64,000 nucleotides of DNA, taken from contig NZ_LRUJ01000016.1 in assembly GCF_001548475.1 (NCBI RefSeq), positions 38,708-102,707 on the forward strand, given 5' to 3'. Below are positions 9,685 to 17,819 of this stretch, piece after piece; the first letter of the stretch is position 1; the number at the start of each line of letters is the position of its first letter. This stretch comes from Bordetella hinzii LMG 13501 (GTDB lineage Bacteria > Pseudomonadota > Gammaproteobacteria > Burkholderiales > Burkholderiaceae_B). Below the pieces are notes generated by a model. The model worked only from the letters and a program-made list of their open reading frames with translations. It ran no database searches and was not told where the DNA came from. Made by a program: the position numbers and the translations under genes.

Positions 9685-10692
9685 TCAGGCCGGGACATCG
9701 GTGATACGGCGCACCAGATCGAGCGTCAGCCCCTCATGCGCGAGCAGGGCCTGGCCGGCGGCCTCCTGCCAATAGGCTTCGCTGCCGGCCGTCTGGCGCC
9801 AGGCGTGCAGGCGGCGCGTGTAGAGCTGCAGGTCGTACTCCTCGGTAAAGCCGATGGCGCCGTGGATCGCATGCGCCAGCTCGGCCACCGCCAGGGCCGC
9901 CTCGCTGCAGCGCGCCTTGGCCGTGGCCACCCGCAAGCGGTCCGGCAGCGCGCCGTCGCCGCTGCAGCCCAGCTGCGCCGCCATCCGGGCCGCGCAGACA
10001 TGCTCGCTCATGACCGCCAATTGATGCTGGATGGCCTGGAACTTGCCGATAGGCCGGCCGAACTGCTGGCGCTCGTTGGCGTACTGCAAGGTGCGCTCCA
10101 GCACCCAGCCCAGGGCGCCGGCCATCTGCGCCGCGGCCACGGCCGCCTGCAGGGTCCAGACGTCAAGACTGCCGTCGGCGGCGCCTGCGATGGCGACCGC
10201 CGGCCCGGCCTGTGCCGCCGCCCAGCTCATCGCCGCATCCAGCGGCAGGGCCTGGGCCTGGCAATCCGCGTCGGCCACCGCGAGCAGGCGCCACTCGCCC
10301 TCGGCCTGGCTCAGGACATGCGACGCCGTCCGGCCGCCGCGCACCAGGGCGCAATGCCAGGCGCCATCGGGCCCGCGCCGCCCCCGGGCCAGGGCGATGG
10401 CGCCGGCCGGCCGCTGCGGCAGCAAGGCCCGCGCCACCATGGTCTCGCCCAGCAGCAGGGGCAAGGCGTGCGCCCCGCACTGCTCCAGCACCCCGTACAC
10501 CTGCCCCAGCCCCAGGCCCGAGCCGCCCGCGTCCTCGCTGACCAGGGCATCGGCCAGCCCGGCGGCCTCCAGCTGGGCCCACAGCCGGCCGGCGGCCGGG
10601 CCGCCCGCTTCGATGTCGCGCACCGCCTGCGGCGTGCAATGGTCCGCCAGCACGCCGCGCGCGGCCTCGGCATACAGATCGTTGTCATTCAT
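9685..10692 (-). CDS. Acyl-CoA dehydrogenase family protein (short subunit)
   Basis: At 335 residues this is shorter than the usual 380. The C-terminal helical domain is recognisable (ANERQQFGRPIGKFQAIQHQ and HAIHGAIGFTEEYDLQLYTRR), but the middle FAD/substrate-binding region is degenerate. It sits 9 bases downstream of a second acyl-CoA dehydrogenase gene. Adjacent long and short ACAD genes often encode heterotetramers in which each subunit supplies part of the FAD site, as known for steroid side-chain dehydrogenases. Here that is inference. The substrate is unknown. Confidence 0.82.
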   Translation of the reverse strand: MNDNDLYAEAARGVLADHCTPQAVRDIEAGGPAAGRLWAQLEAAGLADALVSEDAGGSGLGLGQVYGVLEQCGAHALPLLLGETMVARALLPQRPAGAIALARGRRGPDGAWHCALVRGGRTASHVLSQAEGEWRLLAVADADCQAQALPLDAAMSWAAAQAGPAVAIAGAADGSLDVWTLQAAVAAAQMAGALGWVLERTLQYANERQQFGRPIGKFQAIQHQLAVMSEHVCAARMAAQLGCSGDGALPDRLRVATAKARCSEAALAVAELAHAIHGAIGFTEEYDLQLYTRRLHAWRQTAGSEAYWQEAAGQALLAHEGLTLDLVRRITDVPA

Positions 10693-10701
10693 GCTCTTAC
10701 C

Positions 10702-11865
10702 TCACCGCAGGCCAAGGCCGCGCGCGATCATGCCGCGCAGGATGTCGCGGGTGCCGCCGCGCAGGGAAAACGAAGGCGATGCCTCGGTCACGTACTTCAG
10801 CGTCATCAACAGCTCCACCGGGATATCCTCGGCCGGGCGCGAAAACAGATCCTGCGCGATCTCGGCGGGGATGGCCTGCTCCAGCGTGGTGCCCAGTTCC
10901 TTGACCAGCGCCGCCTCGATGATAGGGCTTGCCCCGCGCGTGAGCTTCTCCTGCACGGACACCGACATGGCGCGCAACGGCGCGAGCTGGGTCAGCACCT
11001 TGCCGGCCAACCGCGCGGCCGAGGGCGTGCGATGGGCCGGCAGCCGCGCATACCGCAGCCACTGGTCGAACAGCACGATGCTGGAGAACAGGCGCTCGGG
11101 CCCGCTGCGCTCGAAGGCCAGCTCCGCCGTGACCTGCTCCCATCCCTGGCCCTCGCGGCCTATCAGGGCATCTTCGGCCAATTGCACATTGTCGAAAAAC
11201 ACCTCGCAAAAATGGCTGTCGCCCGACAGATCCTCGATCGGCCGCACCGTCACGCCGGGCAAGGACAGGTCGACGATGACCTGGGACAGGCCTTGGTGCC
11301 TGTCCTTCGGCTCGCCCGAGGTGCGCACCAGCGCGATCATGTACTGGCAGTGATGGGCGTTGGTGGTCCAGATCTTCTGCCCATTGAGCAGCCAGCCCCC
11401 CTCATTGGGCACGGCGCGGGTGCGCACGCTGGCGAGATCGGAACCGGCGTTCGGCTCGCTCATGCCGATGCAGAAGAAGGATTCGCCGCGGCAGATGCGC
11501 GGAATGTGAAAGCGTTTTTGCGCCTCCGTGCCGTACTTCAGGATGAGCGGCGCGCTCTGGCGGTCGGCGATCCAGTGCGATCCCACCGGCGCGCCGGCGT
11601 TCAGGTATTCCTCGACCAGCACATAGCGCGCGAAGGCGCTGCGCCCGCCCCCGCCGTATTCGGGCGGCAAGGTCAGCCCTATCCAGCCCTTGGCGCCGAT
11701 GCGGCGGCTGAAGTCCGTGTCGTAGCCGCCCCACGAGCGGGCCCGCACATGGGCCGGCATCTCGCGCGTGGCCTGCTGCAGAAAGGCCCGCACTTCGGCG
11801 CGCAGGGCCTCGTCCTCGGGCGGGATGCGCGTGGGCGCGAGCGAAAGCGTGCTAAGGGCCGTCAT
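10702..11865 (-). CDS. Acyl-CoA dehydrogenase
   Basis: Start chosen at ATG 11865, which overlaps the upstream CoA-transferase stop in an ATGA; the frame is open further but that part only shadows the transferase. The 387-residue product has FCIGMSEPNAGSDLASVRTRA (FAD and substrate contact) and a C-terminal SFSLRGGTRDILRGMIARGLG. In that motif the Glu of the classical YEGT catalytic site is Gly, so the base, if present, must sit elsewhere. It would introduce an alpha,beta double bond into an acyl-CoA, passing electrons to an electron-transfer flavoprotein. Confidence 0.88.
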   Translation of the reverse strand: MTALSTLSLAPTRIPPEDEALRAEVRAFLQQATREMPAHVRARSWGGYDTDFSRRIGAKGWIGLTLPPEYGGGGRSAFARYVLVEEYLNAGAPVGSHWIADRQSAPLILKYGTEAQKRFHIPRICRGESFFCIGMSEPNAGSDLASVRTRAVPNEGGWLLNGQKIWTTNAHHCQYMIALVRTSGEPKDRHQGLSQVIVDLSLPGVTVRPIEDLSGDSHFCEVFFDNVQLAEDALIGREGQGWEQVTAELAFERSGPERLFSSIVLFDQWLRYARLPAHRTPSAARLAGKVLTQLAPLRAMSVSVQEKLTRGASPIIEAALVKELGTTLEQAIPAEIAQDLFSRPAEDIPVELLMTLKYVTEASPSFSLRGGTRDILRGMIARGLGLR

Positions 11866-13109
11866 CCCAGGACTCCATGGCTTCGATAATTGCGCAGGGC
11901 CTCGGCGCTCAGGCCCAGATAGGCGGCCAGCACGGCATCGGTGTGCTGGCCGAGCTGCGGCGGGGCGTGGCGATAGCTCACCGGGGTATCCGACAGCCGG
12001 ATGGGGCTGGCGACCAGGGGGACTTCCCCGGCCCGTGGATGCGTCATGGCGATGCGCATCCCGCGTGCCTGGACCTGCGGATCCTCGAACACCTCGGCCA
12101 CATTGTTGATGGGACCGCAGGGTACGCCGTGCTGCTCCAGCAGGCCTATCCATTCGCGCGTGCTGCGCGTCACGGTGATGGCCAGCAGCCCGTCGATCAA
12201 TTCCTTGCGGTTGGCCAGGCGCGCGGCGTTGGCGGCAAAGCGGGGATCGGTGGCCCATTCCGGACGGCCGATGGCCACGCACAGGCGGGCGAATTGCCCA
12301 TCATTGCCCACGGCCAGAATCATATGGCCATCCGCGGTCGGGAAATCCTGATAGGGCGCCGTGTTCGGATGCCCATTGCCCATGCGGCGCGGCGCCGTCC
12401 CGCTGTAGAGATAGTTCATGGCCTGGTTGCCCAGGCAGGCCACCCCCACGTCCAGCAGGGCCAGGTCGATGTGCTGGCCGCGGCCGGTGTGCTCGCGCGC
12501 CTGCAAGGCGGCCAGGATGGCCGTGCTGGCGTACAGGCCCGTGAGGATGTCGGTCAGCGCCACGCCCACCTTCATCGGCCCGGCGCCAGGTGCGCCGTCG
12601 GGCTGGCCGGTGATGCTCATCAGCCCGCCCATGCCCTGGATCAGGAAGTCGTAGCCCGCGCGATGCGCATATGGGCCATCCTGGCCGAAGCCGGTCACCG
12701 AACAGTACACCAGGCGCGGATTCAGCGCGCTCAAGCTGGCATAGTCCAGCCCGTACTGCGCCAGGCCGCCCGTCTTGAAATTCTCGATCAGCACATCGCA
12801 TTGCGCGGCCAGTTGCCGCAACAGCGCCTGCCCTTCGGGTTGCGTGAAATCAATGGTGACCGACAGCTTGTTGCGGTTGGCGCACATGTAATACGCCGAC
12901 TCGCCCGTGGCCTGGCCGGCCGGGTCCGTCACATAGGGCGGCCCCCAGGCCCGGGTATCGTCCCCCGTGCCCGGACGCTCCACCTTGATCACCTCGGCGC
13001 CCAGATCGCCCAGCGTCTGCGCGGCCCAGGGGCCGGCAAGCACACGCGACAGATCCAGCACCTTCACATGCTGCAGGGCACACGCCGTCATGGCCGCCTC
13101 GTCCTTCAT
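11862..13109 (-). CDS. CaiB/BaiF (family III) CoA-transferase
   Basis: 415 residues with HVKVLDLSRVLAGPWAAQTL and LGAEVIKVERPGTGDDTR at the N-terminus, and Asp154 in AGYDFLIQGMGGLMSITGQ, the catalytic Asp of the family. The start at 13109 overlaps the stop of the upstream Bug gene in ATGA, supporting it over the internal ATG at 13091. The gene likely moves CoA onto an acid captured by the Bug receptor, feeding the acyl-CoA dehydrogenases encoded downstream. Confidence 0.9.
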   Translation of the reverse strand: MKDEAAMTACALQHVKVLDLSRVLAGPWAAQTLGDLGAEVIKVERPGTGDDTRAWGPPYVTDPAGQATGESAYYMCANRNKLSVTIDFTQPEGQALLRQLAAQCDVLIENFKTGGLAQYGLDYASLSALNPRLVYCSVTGFGQDGPYAHRAGYDFLIQGMGGLMSITGQPDGAPGAGPMKVGVALTDILTGLYASTAILAALQAREHTGRGQHIDLALLDVGVACLGNQAMNYLYSGTAPRRMGNGHPNTAPYQDFPTADGHMILAVGNDGQFARLCVAIGRPEWATDPRFAANAARLANRKELIDGLLAITVTRSTREWIGLLEQHGVPCGPINNVAEVFEDPQVQARGMRIAMTHPRAGEVPLVASPIRLSDTPVSYRHAPPQLGQHTDAVLAAYLGLSAEALRNYRSHGVLG

Positions 13110-14086
13110 TGCTGGGGTACGCCCGCTTTCTTGACGATGCGTTGCCAGAGCGCGATCTCGTTCTTCTGGAACTCATGCATCTGCGTCGGGCCGCCCGTCA
13201 TGGGCGTGGCCCCGAGCCGCTCATAGAAGGCGCGCGTGTCGGGCATCTTCGAGATCTGGGTAAACAGCTCGGCCAGCCGGGCGGTCTCGGCCGGCGGCGT
13301 CTTGGCGCTCACCATGGCGCCCACCCAGGTGTAAGCCTCGAAACCCGGCAGGCCCGCCTCGGCCGCCGTGGGCACATCGGGCGAGGTGCCCACGCGCTGG
13401 TCCGACGCCACCGCCACCACCTTCACGCGCCCGTCCTTGGCCAGCTCCTGCACCGCCGTCACCTCGGCGAAGGTGTAGTCGACCGTGCTCGCCGCCACCG
13501 CGGTGATCGCCTCGCTGGCACCCTTGAATGGCACATGCACGGCCTTCAGGCCGGCCGCGTCGTTGAGCAATTCGCCCATCAGCTGGTAGCCCGCCGATCC
13601 GGCGCCGAAATTCACCTTGCCCGGGTGGGCGCGCCCATAGGCGATGAGATCCTTGAGCGTGCTGTACGGCGCCTTGGGGCTGACGGCCAGCATCGCCGGC
13701 GACCGCATCATCATCGTCAAGGGCGCGAAATCCTTCACCGGGTCATAGGGCAGCTCCTTGAACAGCGCCGCATTGACCGCCAGCGTCGAATTGCTGCCGA
13801 TGAACACGGTGTAGCCATCGGCCGGCGCCGACAGCACGCTCTTGACCGCGATGAACCCGTTGGCCCCCGGCTTGTTTTCCACCACCACCGGCTGGCCGGT
13901 GAGCGTCTGCAACTGGCGGGCGAAATAGCGCGCCGAGGTATCGGTGCCGCTGCCCGGCCCGAAAGGCACCACGAACTTGATCGGATGCGAGGGAAAAGCC
14001 TCGGCGCGCGCCTCGGCCTGGTGGCCGATCGCGCCGACGCATGCGGTGGCCAGGAAGGCCGCCAGCAACTGTCTGCGGTGCAACAT
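13106..14086 (-). CDS. Bug-family periplasmic solute-binding protein
   Basis: 326 residues. A signal peptide (about residues 1-27, ending in QAEARAEA) is followed by FPSHPIKFVVPFGPGSGTD, the Bug/TctC opening, and later VVENKPGANGFIAVKSV. Bug proteins bind carboxylates and related small molecules in the periplasm. No TctA or TctB membrane components are nearby, so this is an orphan receptor. It is the first gene of the minus-strand catabolic operon and diverges from a LysR gene, the usual arrangement of regulator and target. Confidence 0.92.
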   Translation of the reverse strand: MLHRRQLLAAFLATACVGAIGHQAEARAEAFPSHPIKFVVPFGPGSGTDTSARYFARQLQTLTGQPVVVENKPGANGFIAVKSVLSAPADGYTVFIGSNSTLAVNAALFKELPYDPVKDFAPLTMMMRSPAMLAVSPKAPYSTLKDLIAYGRAHPGKVNFGAGSAGYQLMGELLNDAAGLKAVHVPFKGASEAITAVAASTVDYTFAEVTAVQELAKDGRVKVVAVASDQRVGTSPDVPTAAEAGLPGFEAYTWVGAMVSAKTPPAETARLAELFTQISKMPDTRAFYERLGATPMTGGPTQMHEFQKNEIALWQRIVKKAGVPQQ

Positions 14087-14200
14087 AGTGTCTCCTTGGT
14101 GGACGGGCCTGGACGCTCTGGCGGCGCCGCTTGCCCCTGTCGGGTGTCCCAGACTCTATGCGCATGGCATTATGCTGTCTAATATTAAGAATTTAGATTT

Positions 14201-14219
14201 TGATATTCGTCCAATATCA
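14201..14219. promoter_or_regulatory. Probable LysR-type operator between the Bug operon and the LysR gene
   Basis: TGATATT-CGTCC-AATATCA is a perfect 7-base inverted repeat with a 5-base spacer. Its core TATTCGTCCAATA has the T-N11-A form typical of LysR recognition sites. It ends one base before the lysR ATG, so binding could block that gene while activating the divergent operon. The surrounding DNA is markedly AT-rich compared with the window. Confidence 0.7.
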
Positions 14220-14220
14220 A

Positions 14221-15144
14221 ATGAACCTGCGACAACTCAGCCAATTCATCGCGCTGGCCGAAACCGGCAACTTCCACCGGGCGGCGGCCCAGCTGCACAT
14301 GGCGCAGCCGCCCCTGTCGATCTCCATTCGCAAACTGGAGGCCGAAGTCGGCAGCGCGCTGTTCGAACGCACCAGCACCGGCGTCTTCCTCACGCCGGCC
14401 GGCCAGGCCATGCTGGCCGACGCCCGCGCCGCCCTGCTGCATGCGGACAAATGCCGACAGGCCGTGCGCGACGTGCGCGACGGCGAAGGCGGACGGCTGC
14501 GGCTGGGCTTCATCGGCTCGGCCACCTATGACCTCATGCCGCGGCTCATCCCCTCGCTGCGCGAGCGCTATCCCAAGGTCGCCCTCGAATTCAACGAAGC
14601 CACCTCCTCGGAAATCCTCGCCGGCCTGCGCAGCCGCGAACTCGACATGGGCCTGTTGCGCTACCCCGTGCTGGAAGACAGCGGCTGCGTCCTCGTGCCC
14701 ATGGACCGCGATGATTTCATGCTCGCCGTCAACGCCGCCAGCCCGCTGGCCGCGCGCGACGAGATCGCGCTGGGCGAAGCCGCGCACGAACCGTTCATCA
14801 TGTATCCGCGCGACAAAGTGCCCAGCCTATCGGCCCTGGCGCGCATGCGCTGCGAATTCTCCGGCTTCACGCCCCAGGTCGCGCAGGAAGCCATGCAGGT
14901 CCAGACCATCATGAGCCTCGTGGCCTCCGGCCTGGGCGTGGGCCTGGTGGCCGGCGTCTCCCGGCTGGTGCAGCCCCGGGGCGTCAAGTGCCTGCGCCTG
15001 ACGGACAACCCGCCCGGCTTCCAGGTCGGCATCGCGCTGGCCCGCGCCGCCGGCCCCGCCAGCCGCCTCATCGAGCACGTCATCCAGCATGCGCTCAGCT
15101 TCCGGCAGGACAGGATGGGCGAGGCGGCATATACGCCGCGATAA
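14221..15144 (+). CDS. LysR-family transcriptional regulator
   Basis: The 307-residue product from ATG 14221 begins MNLRQLSQFIALAETGNFHRAAAQLHMAQ, the family winged helix (about residues 2-60), followed by a periplasmic-binding-like effector domain. A TTG seven codons upstream is open but would place the start inside the operator. It is divergent from the Bug/CoA-transferase/dehydrogenase operon, so it most likely controls that operon in response to its substrate or a pathway intermediate. No clear Shine-Dalgarno sequence precedes the ATG. Confidence 0.93.
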   Translation: MNLRQLSQFIALAETGNFHRAAAQLHMAQPPLSISIRKLEAEVGSALFERTSTGVFLTPAGQAMLADARAALLHADKCRQAVRDVRDGEGGRLRLGFIGSATYDLMPRLIPSLRERYPKVALEFNEATSSEILAGLRSRELDMGLLRYPVLEDSGCVLVPMDRDDFMLAVNAASPLAARDEIALGEAAHEPFIMYPRDKVPSLSALARMRCEFSGFTPQVAQEAMQVQTIMSLVASGLGVGLVAGVSRLVQPRGVKCLRLTDNPPGFQVGIALARAAGPASRLIEHVIQHALSFRQDRMGEAAYTPR

Positions 15145-15280
15145 GCCCCGCCCGCCGCGGCGCTTGGCAGGGCGGCGGATCATCGCTGGCGGCAAGCGCC
15201 GGCAAGTCTTGGCCGGCATACGAAAAGCCGTATATCCGATCAGCTTTTTTCATTAGCAAACCCGCGGCAGGCTTCCGATA

Positions 15281-16645
15281 ATGGGGTTTATCCGGCCTCT
15301 GGACGCCGCCATGAGGGCTGCCGGACCGCGACCCAGCGTGCTGATACCCGAACCGGAACCTCCCGCCCGCGGCGCGCAGCCCCCGGCTTCGCAAAGCGAC
15401 TATATCGACGCCGCCACGGCCATGCAGTTGCTCAAGGTGCGGGCGCAGACGCTCTATGCCTACGTCAGCCGGGGCTGGATCCGCAGCGTCGCCCAGCCGG
15501 GCAAGAAGGCCAAGCGCTATCACAGCGGCGATGTAGAGCGCCTCAGAAAGCGCTCCGAGGCCCGCGCGGGGCATGGCGCCGTGGCGGCCGCCGCCATGGA
15601 CTGGGGCCAGCCCATCCTGCCCACCTCCATTACCGAGATCACCCCGCAAGGCCCCGCCTACCGCGGCCATCCGGCCGCCGGACTGGTCAGGGCCGGGACC
15701 TCGGTGGAGGCGGTGTCGGAATTGCTCTGGACCGGCAAGCTGCCGGACAAGGCGCCGCGCTGGCGCGTGCGCGCGCCGGCGCCAGCGCTCCTCGCCCTGG
15801 CGCGCTCGCTGTCGGCGTCCGACCCGGCCGGCAACGTGCTGGAAGTCTTCGCCATGGCCACCCTGCTGCTGGGCATCGATCATGGTTCGACGGAACAGCG
15901 GCTGGCGCGCGGCGGCACCCTGGCCGCGGGGCGGGAGATCATGCAGGCCATGGTGGGCTTCTGTGGCTTTATCGGCCCCGGGCGCGCCTACCGCCCCATG
16001 CAGGCGCGCGAAACCCTGCTGCAGGCGCTGACCGCTTCCCTGGGCATGAGCGCCACGGCCGAAAACACCGAGGTCTTGCGGGCGCTGCTGATCCTCCTGG
16101 CCGACCATGAATTGCCGCCGGGGACACTGAGCGCCCGCGTGGTGGCCTCGGCGGGCGGCTCGCTGCAGAGCTGCCTGGCCGCGGCGCTGTGCGCCACCTC
16201 GGGGGTCGAACTCGGAAGAATGTATGCCCGGGTCGAGACACTCATCGGCAAGGGCGCCCGGCGCGCGACCCTGGTGCGGCGCGCATGCCAGCGGCTCGAG
16301 CAGGGCCAGGCCATCCCCGGTTTTCATCACCCGCTCTATCCGGCCGGCGACCCTCGCGCGGCGCTGCTGCTGGACATGATACGCAAGCGCGCAACGCTCA
16401 CGCGCGAACTGCGGGCGGTCTTTTCCTTTCTGGATGAAGTGCAGCGGATCACCGGCCTGCGGCCGCGGCAGGAACTCGCCGTCGTCGTGGTGACGCGCGC
16501 GCTGCAGCTTGCGCCGCAGGCCGCGCCGGCGCTATTCGCGCTGGCGCGGATCGCGGGCTGGATCGCCCATGTGCAAGAGCAGCGCGCCACCAGCATGCTG
16601 TTGCGGCCGCGGGCAAAGTTCGTCGCCGGCGGATCGGCACGCTGA
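15281..16645 (+). CDS. Citrate synthase-like protein with N-terminal helix-turn-helix domain
   Basis: 454 residues. Residues 41-90 (YIDAATAMQLLKVRAQTLYA, then SRGWIRS and KRYHSGDVERLRKR) form a MerR/excisionase-like winged helix. The rest is a citrate synthase fold. Two catalytic histidines are retained: His276 in LLADHELPPGTLSARVV and His350 in GFHHPLYPAGDPRA. The usual catalytic Asp (NVDF in relatives) is replaced by Glu398 in RPRQELAVVV. The protein may be a weak enzyme, or a sensor that binds an acyl-CoA or oxaloacetate-like ligand and regulates the downstream operon. No strong ribosome binding site precedes the chosen ATG; ATG 15311 is an alternative. Confidence 0.85.
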   Translation: MGFIRPLDAAMRAAGPRPSVLIPEPEPPARGAQPPASQSDYIDAATAMQLLKVRAQTLYAYVSRGWIRSVAQPGKKAKRYHSGDVERLRKRSEARAGHGAVAAAAMDWGQPILPTSITEITPQGPAYRGHPAAGLVRAGTSVEAVSELLWTGKLPDKAPRWRVRAPAPALLALARSLSASDPAGNVLEVFAMATLLLGIDHGSTEQRLARGGTLAAGREIMQAMVGFCGFIGPGRAYRPMQARETLLQALTASLGMSATAENTEVLRALLILLADHELPPGTLSARVVASAGGSLQSCLAAALCATSGVELGRMYARVETLIGKGARRATLVRRACQRLEQGQAIPGFHHPLYPAGDPRAALLLDMIRKRATLTRELRAVFSFLDEVQRITGLRPRQELAVVVVTRALQLAPQAAPALFALARIAGWIAHVQEQRATSMLLRPRAKFVAGGSAR

Positions 16646-16695
16646 CGGCCGTCGCGGGCGCGGGCCCGCCGGGATCCGCCGCCGGTTCAGGTTGA

Positions 16696-16714
16696 TTCAA
16701 TGTTCAAGATTGAA
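16696..16714. promoter_or_regulatory. Perfect dyad upstream of the Bug/ThDP-enzyme/ALDH operon
   Basis: TTCAAT-GTTCAAG-ATTGAA is a perfect 6-base inverted repeat with a 7-base spacer, 56 bases before the start of the Bug gene. It is a candidate operator. The nearest gene with a DNA-binding domain is the HTH-citrate synthase fusion immediately upstream, on the same strand. Confidence 0.45.
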
Positions 16715-16770
16715 GCCCCCGCCATATCTCCCTAGGATGCGCTGACAACGACAATCCAAGGGAGACAAGC

Positions 16771-17751
16771 ATGCAAGACGGCCGCCGCACGTTCATCACG
16801 ACCCTGCTTTCCACCGCGCTGGCCTCGGCGCTGCCCATGCCGGCGCGCGCCCAGGCTTATCCGGCCAAGCCGATACGCATCATCGTCCCGCTGCCGCCGG
16901 GTGGCTCGAACGATGTGCTGGCGCGCATCCTTGCCCAGAAGATGTCGGAGACTTTCGGACAGCCCGTGATCGTCGAGAACAAGCCGGGCGCGGCGGGCAA
17001 CATCGCCACCGACTATCTGGCGAGATCCGAGCCCGACGGCTACACCATCGCGATCGCGCCCAACCAGACGGTGGCGGTCAACCCCGTGCTCTACCCCAAG
17101 CTGCCCTTCGACGTCATCAAGGATGTGCAAGGCGTGACGCTGTTGGGGCGGGTGCCCATGGTGCTGGTGGTCTCGCCGAAAATGACGGTCTCTTCCGTCG
17201 CCGGGCTCATCGCCCTGGCAAAGGCCAATCCCGATGCGCTCACCTATGCGTCGGCGGGCGCCGGAAGCCCCCAGCACATGGCCGCCGAAGTCTTCAAGTC
17301 GATGACCGGCATCAAGCTGGTCCACGTGCCCTACAAGGGCAGCTCGCCGGCCCTGGTCGACGTGCTCTCGGGCAATGTCGACCTGTTCTTCTGCCCCTTG
17401 AACTCCGCCCTGCCCCATATCCGCAACGGCAAGCTGCGGGCGCTGGGATCGACCGGCAGGTCGCGCCTGGCGCTGCTGCCCGAGCTGCCGGCCATCGCCG
17501 AAACCGTGCCCGGCTTCGAGAGCGATATCTGGATAGGCATGATCGCGCCCGCCAAGACGCCCGCGCCGGTCATCGCGGCGCTGAACGCCGAACTGCGGCG
17601 GGCCCTGGATCTGCCCGATGTCAGGGAAAAACTGGCCGAGCAAGGCATCCTTCCCGAGAGCAGCACGGCCGCCGCCTTCAACACCCTGATCGCCGACGAT
17701 CAAAAGCGCTGGGCCGAGGTGATCAAGGCCGCGCACATCCAACCTGATTGA
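16771..17751 (+). CDS. Bug-family periplasmic solute-binding protein
   Basis: 326 residues with a signal peptide (arginines at residues 5-6, hydrophobic core, then PMPARAQA) and the Bug opening YPAKPIRIIVPLPPGGSND, followed by VIVENKPGAAGNIATD. The start follows AAGGGAGACAAGC, a strong ribosome binding site. It is first in a three-gene operon with a ThDP-dependent enzyme and an aldehyde dehydrogenase, suggesting a 2-oxo acid ligand. No cognate TctAB transporter genes are in the window. Confidence 0.92.
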   Translation: MQDGRRTFITTLLSTALASALPMPARAQAYPAKPIRIIVPLPPGGSNDVLARILAQKMSETFGQPVIVENKPGAAGNIATDYLARSEPDGYTIAIAPNQTVAVNPVLYPKLPFDVIKDVQGVTLLGRVPMVLVVSPKMTVSSVAGLIALAKANPDALTYASAGAGSPQHMAAEVFKSMTGIKLVHVPYKGSSPALVDVLSGNVDLFFCPLNSALPHIRNGKLRALGSTGRSRLALLPELPAIAETVPGFESDIWIGMIAPAKTPAPVIAALNAELRRALDLPDVREKLAEQGILPESSTAAAFNTLIADDQKRWAEVIKAAHIQPD

Positions 17752-17819
17752 TTGCCGCCGGCCGGCGCCGCCGCGCCGGCCGGGCACCGTCTTCCCATAC
17801 TCCCTCTGCCGGAGCTTTC

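Noticed and set aside
14178..14197. TCTAA...TTAGA repeat upstream of the LysR gene
   Set aside because: Only 5 bases match over a 10-base spacer in AT-rich DNA; the neighbouring perfect dyad is a far better site.
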